From: Paenibacillus sp. 32352
GTDB lineage: Bacteria; Bacillota; Bacilli; Paenibacillales; NBRC-103111
Assembly (NCBI RefSeq): GCF_002042965.1
Contig: NZ_MZNT01000025.1
Coordinates: forward strand, 1-56,225
DNA: 56,225 bases
Direction: 5' to 3'
Positions 7,121 through 16,312 of the stretch are shown here, in pieces. The number at the start of each line of letters is the position of its first letter. Positions within the stretch are counted from its first letter, which is position 1. Below the pieces are notes generated by a model, which saw only the letters and a list, made by a program, of their open reading frames with translations, had not been told where the DNA came from and did no database searches. A program made the translations under genes and the position numbers.

Positions 7121-7152
7121 GAGCTACAAGAAAGTTCCCTTTCTTGTAGCTC
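7121..7152 (-). terminator. Intrinsic terminator (attenuator) in the cfr-lsa leader
   Basis: On the minus strand GAGCTACAAGAAAG (7152-7139), loop GGAA, CTTTCTTGTAGCTC (7134-7121), then TTTTATTTTTGTTTTTTATC. The 14-bp stem is perfect. It lies about 170 bases after the predicted start of transcription and 260 before the methyltransferase ATG, so it must be suppressed for expression. Confidence 0.88.
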
Positions 7153-7208
7153 AAATAAATGAATGCTGAAATCTAACCCACCTCGTGGGACAGATAAATT
7201 TATTTGAG
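7150..7208 (-). promoter_or_regulatory. Alternative stem next to the attenuator
   Basis: CTCAAATAAAT (minus, 7208-7198) is perfectly complementary to ATTTATTTGAG (7160-7150), whose last three bases are the base of the terminator stem. Inside its loop sits a small CCCAC/GTGGG hairpin. The two stems compete at their edge, so this element can shift the balance between termination and read-through. Confidence 0.55.
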
Positions 7209-7212
7209 TGTA

Positions 7213-7300
7213 GAGAATAAGTAACTTTCTTGCTCAACAAAAAATAAAACAGATATTGTTTTATCATTCGTAAAATAGCAAGAAAACTTACATTATTCTC
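7213..7300 (-). promoter_or_regulatory. Long leader stem containing the tiny upstream ORF
   Basis: The minus-strand segment 7300-7277 (starting GAGAATAA, ending TTTCTTGCT) is nearly complementary to 7234-7213 (AGCAAGAAA ... TTATTCTC), about 20 pairs with small bulges. The 3' arm contains CAAGAAAG, identical to part of the terminator's 5' arm, so when the stem is opened that arm can pair with CTTTCTTG of the terminator and act as antiterminator. The 5' arm is the coding region of the tiny ORF. Confidence 0.65.
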
Positions 7301-7305
7301 ATCAT
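7288..7305 (-). CDS. Tiny leader ORF (MMRIM) of the cfr-lsa transcript
   Basis: ATG ATG AGA ATA ATG TAA on the minus strand, preceded directly by AAGGGGAG. Spacing from the ribosome site is short for the first ATG, so the second ATG, or the last ATG (which makes an ATG-TAA start-stop), may be used. The ORF forms the 5' arm of the long leader stem; a ribosome stalled here would open it. Comparable 3-5 codon ORFs control other ABC-F leaders. Whether it is translated is unproven. Confidence 0.45.
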   Translation of the reverse strand: MMRIM

Positions 7306-7327
7306 CTCCCCTTGAATACTAAAAGTG

Positions 7328-7356
7328 ATTGTAGCATAATGCATTTCACATTTCAA
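7328..7356 (-). promoter_or_regulatory. Sigma-A promoter of the cfr-lsa operon
   Basis: On the minus strand TTGAAA (7356-7351), exactly 17 bases, TACAAT (7333-7328). Transcription would start near 7321, giving a leader of about 460 bases before the methyltransferase ATG, filled by the ORFs and hairpins described in the neighbouring entries. Confidence 0.75.
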
Positions 7357-7435
7357 CTTTGAACATGCTTTCTGCTTTCAACGTTTCAATTGGACGGTCT
7401 CCCCTTCCACTTGATCTCGTCTTGGTTTTCTACTA

Positions 7436-7464
7436 TTGACAGGTTTTCTGACGAATGATAGAAT
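7436..7464 (+). promoter_or_regulatory. Sigma-A promoter for the secreted protein at 7536
   Basis: TTGACA, 17 bases, TAGAAT. It is divergent from the cfr-lsa promoter about 80 bases away and 72 bases ahead of the ATG at 7536. Confidence 0.7.
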
Positions 7465-7535
7465 GCATAGGAAAATCCTACATAATTACTCGGATTTATA
7501 TTTTTCCATTTTAACTATGGTTGGAGGAATGCATC

Positions 7536-8942
7536 ATGTTCAAGACAATTTCCGTACCGAATGGACTGCTCACAGCAGCCCTATCCGCCTCCCTGCTATT
7601 TACGGTTCCAGCGCACGCGGCATTCGGCGCTGAAGCTCCAGCGGAAGCTTCCGCTCCCATTCAGACTGCCGCTGTACAAACTCAGCAGGCATTGAGCGAA
7701 TACGGCGTATTTCTGCAGGAGAAATTCCAAGTGTCGCTGTCGGAAACACCGACGCGCGGGGAATTTATCGCCGCTGTCGCCCGCTCGCTGAACTTTACGC
7801 CGGAGAGTACAACGACCGTCGCTTTCAGCGATCTATCGGCGTCCAGCCCGTTCTATGCCTCGGCCGCAGCACTGTATCAGAGAGGAATTCTGACCTCGAC
7901 GTCCGTATCAGCGGATCAGCCGCTCTCAGCGCTGCAAGCCGCATTCATCGCAGTAAAAGCAGCGGGCCTCACCGAGCTGGCCTATTCCTATCCGCAGTCA
8001 AAAGTGTCCCAATCGCTCGCCCCGCTGGCGCTCAACGTCGATGATTTCGTCTCTCTATCGGCTGCCCAGGAGATCGCTGCAGCTAAGGATGCCGGACTCG
8101 TCGACCCGGAATTGTACGGCGATCTGAGGCTGGGCGCGAACGCCTCCAAGCGGCTGGCGGAACAGCTTCTCGGACACGTGCTGGAAACTCAGGGACACTA
8201 TAAACACTACATCGGCCAAACCTCCGATCCCAATATCTATGCGAAGCTGACCGATGCCTACAATACATCGGATATCATTGAGGCGCCTGAACTGGAGAAA
8301 GTTGTCAACACCGCTTTGGAGCAAGGGCTGGTCACCGGCTATAATTTGAAGGACTCGCGCTTCAGCTCCAACTTCGTCGACTCGTTATCCCTGACGTACG
8401 GCCATTCCGATCTGAAGCACGCGATTCAGCTGATCGGCTTGCTGCGCAGCGAGGGTATTGAAGCCAAAGTGCAGTTTGAGCCGAAGACATCCGCTTTCGT
8501 ACATCTGATCGAATGGGGTCAGCCGACACCGTCCAGCACGACGCGCTATCAAAAGCTGGCCAACGGCAACTATATCGCCTTGGCGAAGGAGTACGACATC
8601 GCCTTCGAATTCGCGAGTACGTCGGACAAAGCAAAATTCCAGCCGATCGTACTGCAATACGCCAAGAAAAACAGTGAAGACACATCCGGCTTGATCGCCG
8701 GTTCCTGGTGGCAGCCGCTCTATTATTCCTTGACCGAACTGAACGATTACGATGTGATTACCAATAATAAAATCTCCACTGCAGCCGGTCCTTATTATGC
8801 GCAATCGTTCTCGCTGAACGACAAGTCGGACGGCATCGTCGCCGGCTTCAAACAAATCGACCCGAGTGTCAAAGTCAGCACGTATAAGTTCTGGGTAGAC
8901 CGTCCGTTCCACAACTATTTGACGGGCGACGACTTTAAATGA
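7536..8942 (+). CDS. Secreted protein with an N-terminal S-layer-homology-like region
   Basis: A 468-aa protein with a signal peptide (residues 1 to about 30, ending in AHAAFGA). Residues about 60-150 look like degenerate SLH repeats: GEFIAAVARSLNFTP, then FSDLSASSPFYASAAALYQRGILTS. The C-terminal ~200 residues (HSDLKHAIQLIGLLRSEGIEA, later SWWQPLYYSLTELNDYDVIT) are not recognised; I see no catalytic motif. The ATG at 7536 has TTGGAGGAA eight bases upstream and a consensus promoter further up. Likely an envelope-associated exported protein. It stands alone between the resistance unit and the next small gene. Confidence 0.7.
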   Translation: MFKTISVPNGLLTAALSASLLFTVPAHAAFGAEAPAEASAPIQTAAVQTQQALSEYGVFLQEKFQVSLSETPTRGEFIAAVARSLNFTPESTTTVAFSDLSASSPFYASAAALYQRGILTSTSVSADQPLSALQAAFIAVKAAGLTELAYSYPQSKVSQSLAPLALNVDDFVSLSAAQEIAAAKDAGLVDPELYGDLRLGANASKRLAEQLLGHVLETQGHYKHYIGQTSDPNIYAKLTDAYNTSDIIEAPELEKVVNTALEQGLVTGYNLKDSRFSSNFVDSLSLTYGHSDLKHAIQLIGLLRSEGIEAKVQFEPKTSAFVHLIEWGQPTPSSTTRYQKLANGNYIALAKEYDIAFEFASTSDKAKFQPIVLQYAKKNSEDTSGLIAGSWWQPLYYSLTELNDYDVITNNKISTAAGPYYAQSFSLNDKSDGIVAGFKQIDPSVKVSTYKFWVDRPFHNYLTGDDFK

Positions 8943-9133
8943 AAACAATGCTTATCGATATATTTTCATAGATGATGCAGCGAAAATCACGATATTGATT
9001 TGGCATGGCTTCTATTCCTCAAAATGAAGGGTTTTGACGTAGCAATGTAGTATATTTAAAGTGTCGTTTGTCAATACCAATCTATGTAAATATTTAAGAG
9101 GATTCGGGAATAAAGAGAAAATGAGGGATGGAC

Positions 9134-9598
9134 ATGTCGTATATCGTTGATTTTAAAAATGTGTCTACGGTAGGTTTGGAATCTTCACCTGTAGCGGAAG
9201 CGCTCGCTGGTTTACGTGCTAACGAAGCCCGTTACTTTATGAACAAATACAAGCATGAATTTACGGTTGTGCCAGCTGGCGAAAGTCAGGAGATCCTTGA
9301 TTATGTGAACCGAATCTTGAAGGAGGAACGGGATATTGCGTTTGCGGCCAAGCCTTTGGAAACATCGCGCTTTCAAGTCGAAAATATCCTGTTCACCTAC
9401 GTTTTTTATGAGGATGGTCTTGGGCTCAATGTCATGTATACGGTTGACGATCCTAAGAAGCGGGCTGTTGGCTTTAAGCTTTCTGAGGGAATGGACGTTC
9501 CCAAGGAGTTAGAAGGCAAGTTTAAGTTTGCCAGGCAGAAATCCAAATTGGCCGGAACGATTCGAGGCTCGTTTTTTGTAATTAAAGGACAATATTAA
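9134..9598 (+). CDS. Uncharacterised 154-aa protein
   Basis: A soluble, mixed-charge protein beginning MSYIVDFKNVSTVGLESSPV, with no signal peptide, membrane segment or motif that I recognise. The segment LRANEARYFMNKYKHEFTVV followed by repeated Val/Phe beta-rich stretches suggests an alpha+beta fold. The ATG at 9134 is preferred over 9128 because GAGGG is then 6 bases away. A strong terminator follows. I cannot assign a function. Confidence 0.7.
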   Translation: MSYIVDFKNVSTVGLESSPVAEALAGLRANEARYFMNKYKHEFTVVPAGESQEILDYVNRILKEERDIAFAAKPLETSRFQVENILFTYVFYEDGLGLNVMYTVDDPKKRAVGFKLSEGMDVPKELEGKFKFARQKSKLAGTIRGSFFVIKGQY

Positions 9599-9636
9599 GC
9601 AGGACATAACAAATCATCAAAAGAGATGAACTATCA

Positions 9637-9671
9637 AAACAAGCCACTCCATTGCAAGGAGTGGCTTGTTT
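9637..9671. terminator. Strong bidirectional terminator
   Basis: AAACAAGCCACTCC / GGAGTGGCTTGTTT, a perfect 14-bp stem with a 7-base loop, between two convergent genes. It carries TTTTC on the right and an A-rich run on the left, so it can end both. Confidence 0.85.
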
Positions 9672-9734
9672 TCTATATGCTGACTTAATGGAAAGGAAAC
9701 CCCTCCCAGCTAAGGGCTGCCTCCTTGCAGAAAT

Positions 9735-12700
9735 CTACTCCACGATCACCTTATTCGATAACGGAATCGGCAAGGATCCCTCTATAGAGTCGAGCATATC
9801 GATGATAAACACATGAACCGTATAAGTGCCCTCTTCAGCATCCGGCACATCGAAATGGCCTGTCAGGCTGCCGCCATTCGTAAGCTCGCTTTCCAACGCA
9901 ACATGGGATACGGGAGTGCTGCCCTTAAGAAGCTGAAAGTAAACGACTTCCCTACCCGCATGATCTACCGAGCCGGGTGTGCGGGTAACGTCGACCTTAG
10001 CACTCAAACCGTTCGTCCGGTTCAGCCCGCCATTTGCAATGACAGTAAACGGCTTATCCCCCGCAGCGGTTACCGTTACAGTGCGTACAACCGGGTCCGC
10101 TACATTATGTGCGTTGTCCATTACGGTATAGACCAGCGTGTACGTTCCTGGCGTCGACGTGTCCACACTGCCGCTCACTTGAATGCGGCTTGTCAGATCG
10201 CCGTCCACATCATCCGCCGCCGTCGCTCCTGCATCCGTATACGTGCTGCCAGCCAATACTTCAACCACTGCCGGCCCGTTCAGGGTTATCACCGGCTTCA
10301 CCGAATCTGCGGGTAGGGCAGCAAGATGGGATACCTGAAAATCATCGATGCGGGCTGCCTGGTTTGCCACCCGGATCCCCGCCTTGCCTTGCATCAGTGC
10401 AGGAGGATTCGTCGGGAATAACGATCCGTTATCTACTTCGTCATAGATCAGGCTATCGTCCACATAGCCTTTGATCCGATTACTATCCACGACAAGACGA
10501 AGCTGATACCAGTTACCGACCACATACGGGTATGGGATTTTTTTGCTGTCCAGCTCGCGGAGCGTCCCGTTCACGACACGGCCAAGAATGACATACCCCG
10601 TGCTTCCGCCAGGCAGTCCATTCGTGCCGTTATGAATGCGCAGCATATAAAAGTTTTTGGCATCGTCGGATGCGCGCGCAATAATGCCTGGCAGTGACGG
10701 GCTGGCCTGCGCTTTAACTCTGGCCCTTACATCGTAATCTGTCCAACCGCTTTGACCGACCGTAAAGGCCATGCTGGTCGTCGTATACTTCTCCAGCACC
10801 TTGCCCTGATCCTCATCCGCAACGCGTAGATGTGAAGCTGCACCATTCGGTACGGCACCGTTATTCCAACCGGTCGCTGCGTCTTGATTGTAAGCTCCGC
10901 TCTCAAAATTTTCTTCGTACAGCACCGTCCCGGCAGCCGCCTCCGGGTTCGCCCGGATATTCAGCATATATTCCGCCGTCGTTCCGGCTTCGGAGGTTAC
11001 TTTTACCGTTGCGGTACCCGAGCCGTTCACCAAAGTTGCGTTAGTGATTTGAACTGAAGCCACATTGCTTACCGTCGGGATCGCCTCTACCACCTTGACA
11101 TAAGCCGTACGGGAAGGAACGTGAATCGTGTATTCCGTTTGACCCGGAACCAGAGCAACGATCGATTCGGGTAATTGTTGGCCCGGGGCTGTCAGAGCGT
11201 CCGTAATGACCGACAGCCTCAGGTTGCTAAGCGATGTATCGGCGCTTGCCGTCCGCAAGTTTATCTTGTAATAATTCGCCCCATTGCCTTCAGTCGACAG
11301 CGCAGCTACTGTGTACGACCTCTCTTGGCCAACCGCGTCGAAGGTCACCTGCCCGGAGGCCGGGGACGCCACGGTATTGGCCGTACCGTAGACGGTTGCC
11401 GTCACGGTTACTGCAGAGCTCGTCGATGGGACAAGTACAGTGTAGTTGTTCAAATGCGGATGGAAGCCCTCAATAGATACGCTGTTCACCTTAATATCGC
11501 CAAGCAGCGGAACAATCGGATACACTTTGACATCGTCGAAGCCGGCGATGGATTCATGGCTTCGCAGCCCGAATTTACCGGAAGCCCGGCTGGCATCCGT
11601 AAGCTCGATAACCTGAACACCGTCAATAGAAGCTCGCAGCGTTGTTCCGACAGCTTCCAAATTCAGCCTATACCAGCGGTTCGACTGAATCGGATCAGCC
11701 AAATCCACCGACTTAAGCACGGTTGTCGTTCCATTGACGCGCTTCTCCAGCACTGCCTGATGCGCGGAGCTGCTTCGGTACAGCTTGAAGTAATACAAGT
11801 TATTGTAATCGGTCGCTCGGGCAATAAGCCCCATTTGCACGTTTCCACTGTCCGTAGTTCTGACCCGCGCTTCCACTCCATAATCCTTAAGACTGTCACC
11901 AAAAATGGCGAAGCTAGGTGTCGTGCTGAATAGGTCCATCGGTTGCACGAATGTGTTATGGTAAACACTGTCCGTCACGGTGGTCCATGGGGTGGATTTC
12001 GATCCAAAGCCAACCGTCGTCCATGCCGCCATCGCATTCTTATCCTCGGTGGTGTCGAACCCGTTTTTGTACAGCGCTTCGGCAAAAACCTTTACATCGT
12101 TAATCGATAGCGGGCCATCGAAGGTGGAGCGCGTCACCGTCAGCTTCACATACCGCGCCTTGGTTTGGAACCAGTCCAAACTGTTCCCTCTTGGGACTGC
12201 GGAAGCCGGGTCGGTTTGATCCGCTACCGTATGGTACGACGTGCCATCCAAGCTCGTCGCTATTGCGTAGCTGAAATCTCTCGATGCGCTGTTCGTCCAA
12301 TCGATTTGCATCCCTGATAACTCATAGGGTCTGCCGAGATCCATTTGTATAGTTTGCGGATAGCTGCTATCGGCTGCGACAGCAGCAGTCAGACTATTGC
12401 CGTCCACCAGCGCCGGCATATTCGTCATTCCTGTCGTAGAGGTAACTTCCTTGCCGGCAGACACGATATTTTGGATGCTAGGATCAACCGCCTCCAGCTC
12501 TATCAGCATTACCGCATTTCTATTCAACGTAGCGTTAATCGTCAGATTGTCCGCCGTGTTCGCTATGGTTTCGTCGAACAACTGGAGCTCGTCGATTTTG
12601 TTGTAGGCATAATTGCTATGGGTCTCGTCGACCAAATACTTTTTGATCCGTACACTCTTCCCTTCAAAGCCTGGCGGCAGATGCTTCACATCGATGCTGA

Positions 12701-14372
12701 CATTGGATGAGGCCGCCCCGTCTCCCTGTTTGTTCCACACCATCATCGTCGCTTTGGAATCGCTGTTCTTCGTCGCCAGCATCCGTGTCCCATAGATGTC
12801 ACTGCTGCCGCCGGTTGCTTTCACCCGGGTGTCCCCGAGCCGGGCGAACATCCGCATTGTGTTAAAATACGGGGTGTAGAAAGTGCGGCCCAGCGCCTCG
12901 TAATATTTCAATTTATCACTAGTGCCAATGAGCTGGAAGGTGTTGATATCGGGATTCCCCCACTTGATATCAACCCTGGCAATCCCGGGAGCCGATGGCC
13001 CCAGATCAAACTTGAGCCAGGTCCAGTAGTCTGCTTGGATAAACTGCGTCGCATCGTCACCGTCCGTAACCGCCGCAATATTCGGGTCGTTTGCCGGATT
13101 CGGGATTGGAATCGGGTTGTTACTGCTGTCAAAAAAACGAATTTCCTTGATCTTCATCGGCTTGGAGGTCGATGCCGACTCCCTCCACCCGCGCAGGTTC
13201 AAATATTGTAAAGCCCTTGGATTAGGATTCATAAATGTCTGCCAATTCGTCGTATCCCCATTGCTTAAAGCATAGTCGACATCGAACTGGTTCTTGAAAT
13301 ACGCATTCAGTGTATGGACCGCTACCCAGTTCATCGGAATATCCGTCCCTCCACGGGCATAATAGGATGCCGAGTCCGTCATAAACGCCGCTTGCTTCGC
13401 CAGTCCGACGTTGTTCGTCGGATCACTTAAGCCCCCGCCCCCCTTCCAGCCGTATTCGCTAACAATGGTTATAGCATTCGGATAAAACTTGTGCAGATAG
13501 CTTTTCATTTCGATTTCCTGCGTTTCGTTCATCCGCACGTCCTCCTGGTATCGGTGCCATGACACAAAATCGACCTGATAGCTTGCGGCGTAGGCAAGAT
13601 CGACGAACTGCTTCTGCTTCTCGAAATTGTAGCCGGATAATACCGGTCCGCCTACTTTCAGCGGCTGCCCGGCCAAGCCCTGTGCGTTTACCCATTTTAC
13701 CGCTTCCGACATGCCCTGATACATGCGCATGTAGCCGGGAATATCATCCTTCACATGTCCATAATAGGCAGGCTCCAGGTTCGGCTCGTTGCCCACCTCG
13801 ATATATTCGATCTTCGGATTTTTCTCCTTCAACGTATAAATGATTTTCTTCATCGCCTTGTCGAATTCAGGCCAGTTCATTTCGGTCTCGCCGGCTAGGA
13901 GGCGGTTTTTCTGCGGATTCGCGTCACCTCCATAGGAATAAGCGAGAGATAGGAGAATGCCATCGGTAAACTGGGACATGAAATCATACGTTTCCTTGCG
14001 GCCATGCTGTAAATCCGGGTTCGTCGCGTTACGCGGGTCGTCGATGGAATAAGCCAAATAATCGCTGTTCGCCTCATCCTTGTTGTAGTACCAATTAATT
14101 TTAACAAAATCTCTTACGACCTTGGTCCGGATCCCTTTGAGTTCATCGACGACATGAACCGGAAGCGGCGTGTAATTCGTATTGTTGAATTGCTCCGTGC
14201 GGACAAGCTGCCCTTCACTTAAGGCATAATCCGCTTCCAGATTCACGGGTGCCGCATGAGTCGTTCCTGCGGTGAAGCTTGCTGCAGCCGATGCCAGCAA
14301 GGCACTGGCCGCAAGCGCGATACAGGATCGGTTCAATGCCTGACGCAGCCTATATGATGTTCCAATAGCCAT
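9735..14372 (-). CDS. Large secreted multidomain glycoside hydrolase (clan GH-A type)
   Basis: A 1545-aa exported protein; signal peptide residues 1-40 (cut after THA). Residues ~45-395 form a TIM-barrel glycosidase with the two clan GH-A glutamates: Glu196 in IEVGNEPN (acid/base) and Glu306 in VSEYGWKG (nucleophile). Family placement (GH39-like or similar) is uncertain. Next come a discoidin-like module (~650-770), two laminin-G/DUF1080-like beta-sandwiches (~785-960, ~1160-1330), two cadherin-like beta-sandwich repeats (~965-1155), and an Ig-like DUF5011 module (~1345-1430, DADDVDGDLTSRI type). These are carbohydrate-binding and spacer modules. AGGAGGG lies inside the end of the upstream SLH gene, only 2 bases away, so the two are translationally coupled. 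Probably degrades a plant or microbial polysaccharide whose products enter through the ABC system upstream. Confidence 0.82.
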   Translation of the reverse strand: MAIGTSYRLRQALNRSCIALAASALLASAAASFTAGTTHAAPVNLEADYALSEGQLVRTEQFNNTNYTPLPVHVVDELKGIRTKVVRDFVKINWYYNKDEANSDYLAYSIDDPRNATNPDLQHGRKETYDFMSQFTDGILLSLAYSYGGDANPQKNRLLAGETEMNWPEFDKAMKKIIYTLKEKNPKIEYIEVGNEPNLEPAYYGHVKDDIPGYMRMYQGMSEAVKWVNAQGLAGQPLKVGGPVLSGYNFEKQKQFVDLAYAASYQVDFVSWHRYQEDVRMNETQEIEMKSYLHKFYPNAITIVSEYGWKGGGGLSDPTNNVGLAKQAAFMTDSASYYARGGTDIPMNWVAVHTLNAYFKNQFDVDYALSNGDTTNWQTFMNPNPRALQYLNLRGWRESASTSKPMKIKEIRFFDSSNNPIPIPNPANDPNIAAVTDGDDATQFIQADYWTWLKFDLGPSAPGIARVDIKWGNPDINTFQLIGTSDKLKYYEALGRTFYTPYFNTMRMFARLGDTRVKATGGSSDIYGTRMLATKNSDSKATMMVWNKQGDGAASSNVSIDVKHLPPGFEGKSVRIKKYLVDETHSNYAYNKIDELQLFDETIANTADNLTINATLNRNAVMLIELEAVDPSIQNIVSAGKEVTSTTGMTNMPALVDGNSLTAAVAADSSYPQTIQMDLGRPYELSGMQIDWTNSASRDFSYAIATSLDGTSYHTVADQTDPASAVPRGNSLDWFQTKARYVKLTVTRSTFDGPLSINDVKVFAEALYKNGFDTTEDKNAMAAWTTVGFGSKSTPWTTVTDSVYHNTFVQPMDLFSTTPSFAIFGDSLKDYGVEARVRTTDSGNVQMGLIARATDYNNLYYFKLYRSSSAHQAVLEKRVNGTTTVLKSVDLADPIQSNRWYRLNLEAVGTTLRASIDGVQVIELTDASRASGKFGLRSHESIAGFDDVKVYPIVPLLGDIKVNSVSIEGFHPHLNNYTVLVPSTSSAVTVTATVYGTANTVASPASGQVTFDAVGQERSYTVAALSTEGNGANYYKINLRTASADTSLSNLRLSVITDALTAPGQQLPESIVALVPGQTEYTIHVPSRTAYVKVVEAIPTVSNVASVQITNATLVNGSGTATVKVTSEAGTTAEYMLNIRANPEAAAGTVLYEENFESGAYNQDAATGWNNGAVPNGAASHLRVADEDQGKVLEKYTTTSMAFTVGQSGWTDYDVRARVKAQASPSLPGIIARASDDAKNFYMLRIHNGTNGLPGGSTGYVILGRVVNGTLRELDSKKIPYPYVVGNWYQLRLVVDSNRIKGYVDDSLIYDEVDNGSLFPTNPPALMQGKAGIRVANQAARIDDFQVSHLAALPADSVKPVITLNGPAVVEVLAGSTYTDAGATAADDVDGDLTSRIQVSGSVDTSTPGTYTLVYTVMDNAHNVADPVVRTVTVTAAGDKPFTVIANGGLNRTNGLSAKVDVTRTPGSVDHAGREVVYFQLLKGSTPVSHVALESELTNGGSLTGHFDVPDAEEGTYTVHVFIIDMLDSIEGSLPIPLSNKVIVE

Positions 14373-14374
14373 CG

Positions 14375-16312
14375 TTACATCCCTCCTGCGATGTGTTGTA
14401 CTATGCGGTACAGCATGACAGCCGTCTCCGCACGGCTGGTGTTATCCTGTGGGCGGAGCGAGCCTCCGCTGCCCTCGATCAACCCTTCACGAATCAAAGC
14501 CGCAACGCTGGATGCGGCGTAGTCCGCCACCTGCGAGGCGTCTGCAAATGTTTCCAGTTCAGAGCGGGTATCAGTCCCCCTGCTTTCGGCAAGCAGTCCT
14601 GGCGTATGCAGTGCCCGTTCTGTAAGCGTCATCATTTCCTGCCTGGAAATCAAGCGTTCCGGCTGGAAACGGTTATTGCCAGCTCCGTCGGTGACGCCAA
14701 GTGCTCGAGCAATGCCCAACGCGTCGTAATAATAGGCTCCGGGACGCACGTCGTCGAAGTTGTCCTCGAAAGATGCTGACAGCTCCAGCGTGCGGCTCAG
14801 CAGCAGCACGAAGTCAGCGCGCTTGATTGGAGCTTCCGGGGCGAATGTTTCCGGAGAAATGCCCGTCAGGATGCCCTTAGCTGCGAGCGCCCGAATCGGC
14901 TTCTCCGCCCAAGCATAGCCCGCTAGGTCAGTGAACGTCTTTGTCACATAAATGACGGCATAATGACCAGGATGTGCCGCACGGAAGATCACTTTGCCGC
15001 TGGAGCTATCATAATGTCCGCTAGGTACCGGAGACGGATTGCCTGAGCGGTCGATAGACCAAACCGTGATTCCATCCGGAACGGCCAGCTCAGCTGCCGA
15101 CGGGGTATACGGAATGGCGACGACCGGCGAATCAAGCCTCGGCCAATTGATCGCCTGCCCATCCAGCGCCGCCTGCACCATGACCGCCGGGCGTGTGCCA
15201 ATGGCTGCCGCCACTCCTTGGGAAAGCGCATTCATTTGAGCTTCTCCTACTGTTATAGAAGCGGTCTGAGCATCGGCCGTTAGGCTCTGTGCGAACAGGC
15301 TGGTCCGAAACGATACACTGGCCAATTCGGTGAGCAGCTCGAATTGCAGGTTTTTGCTATTTTCAAGCAGGACGCCTGCGGGCAATTGAAAGGCATAGGC
15401 CTTCGCGTCATCCTTTGGCGCAGCCTCGATGCGCAGCTTCAAGGCTCCTGCCTGGAGCTCTGCCATGGCTTGGTCAATGATCTCCTGCGTGACAATAACT
15501 TGAACCATTCCCGCTGTATCTGGCGGCCCTTGGGGCTGAAGCAGGAGCGCAACCGAGCCGTCCTGCTGCGGTTCCAGCTTCACCGGTGCCGAAATATCCG
15601 CGCTGCCTCGGCTGCTGTGATTGCGGCCGCTTCCGCCCGGAGGTCGGCCTCCTGGCGTTCCGGTATCGTTTCGCGTCACCTGAAACGTAAACTGCCTCGA
15701 CACTCGGTCGTTGCCAACCTTGAGCGTATACTCGCCTCTTACGGCATCCGCAGGAATCGTATAGACATAGCCCTGCTCCAGCTCGCTTCCAGTTATCGCT
15801 TGCTCATGGAGCAGCGTCCCGTCCGGAGCTAACACTCTCCACAGTAAGGCAAGCTGATTGGTCGTGCCTAGAATACGCATCGCGCCACCTGCTTCGACTG
15901 AGCTGATCGCGCTTAACTCTAATGCAGGCTGCGGTTCGGGTTCCGTCCCCGGCTCTCCACCGCCATTCCTGGCAACCACATTGAAATCCCTTACGGCAGC
16001 CTCGCTGCCCGCTCCCGCTTTCACCGTATAGACGCCCACCAGAGCGTCAGCGGGAAGCGTAACCGTTTTACCGAATAGAAACTGCTCCTTAGTAAGCTGA
16101 TCCATTTCCAGAATCGTTTGATTCGGCCTCAGGATCTGAACGATCAATTCAGGCAAGCCGGTCGTTCCTTGGATGGTGAAGGCTTCACCCTGCTTTCGCT
16201 CGCCGATCGGTGCCAGTATGGTGCCTGACGGCTCCGCATAGGCGGTGACTGGCGAAACCAGCAGGACGAGAACAAGCAGCCAATAGGCGATACTAATTCT
16301 GCCTCTCCTCAC
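14375..16312 (-). CDS. SLH-domain cell-surface protein
   Basis: A 645-aa exported protein. Signal peptide residues 1-26 (ends AYAEPSG). Two similar N-terminal beta modules follow (about 30-115 and 130-212), each starting near 'apIG/SsVEAGG' and ending in a YTVKAG/YTLKVG strand, then a Gly/Ser-rich linker with RPPGGSGRNHSSRG. The middle part is a DUF4073-like beta region. The C-terminal ~185 residues hold three S-layer-homology repeats (FTDLAGYAWAEKPIRALAAK, FDDVRPGAYYYDALGIARAL, FADASQVADYAASSVAALIR) that bind pyruvylated wall polymer. GTG start with GGGGGAATAAAAC upstream. It probably displays or organises the glycosidase encoded immediately downstream at the cell wall. Confidence 0.85.
   Translation of the reverse strand: MRRGRISIAYWLLVLVLLVSPVTAYAEPSGTILAPIGERKQGEAFTIQGTTGLPELIVQILRPNQTILEMDQLTKEQFLFGKTVTLPADALVGVYTVKAGAGSEAAVRDFNVVARNGGGEPGTEPEPQPALELSAISSVEAGGAMRILGTTNQLALLWRVLAPDGTLLHEQAITGSELEQGYVYTIPADAVRGEYTLKVGNDRVSRQFTFQVTRNDTGTPGGRPPGGSGRNHSSRGSADISAPVKLEPQQDGSVALLLQPQGPPDTAGMVQVIVTQEIIDQAMAELQAGALKLRIEAAPKDDAKAYAFQLPAGVLLENSKNLQFELLTELASVSFRTSLFAQSLTADAQTASITVGEAQMNALSQGVAAAIGTRPAVMVQAALDGQAINWPRLDSPVVAIPYTPSAAELAVPDGITVWSIDRSGNPSPVPSGHYDSSSGKVIFRAAHPGHYAVIYVTKTFTDLAGYAWAEKPIRALAAKGILTGISPETFAPEAPIKRADFVLLLSRTLELSASFEDNFDDVRPGAYYYDALGIARALGVTDGAGNNRFQPERLISRQEMMTLTERALHTPGLLAESRGTDTRSELETFADASQVADYAASSVAALIREGLIEGSGGSLRPQDNTSRAETAVMLYRIVQHIAGGM

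Noticed and set aside
7121..7300. Amino-acid or T-box type leader in front of the Cfr-like gene
   Set aside because: There is no T-box AGGGTGGnACCGCG core and no run of identical codons in the short ORFs; drug-induced ribosome stalling explains the layout better.
11175..11933. 252-aa plus-strand ORF inside the large glycosidase gene
   Set aside because: It is antisense to strong modular coding sequence, has no ribosome site, and its residue composition (many Arg, His, Cys) is typical of a shadow frame.
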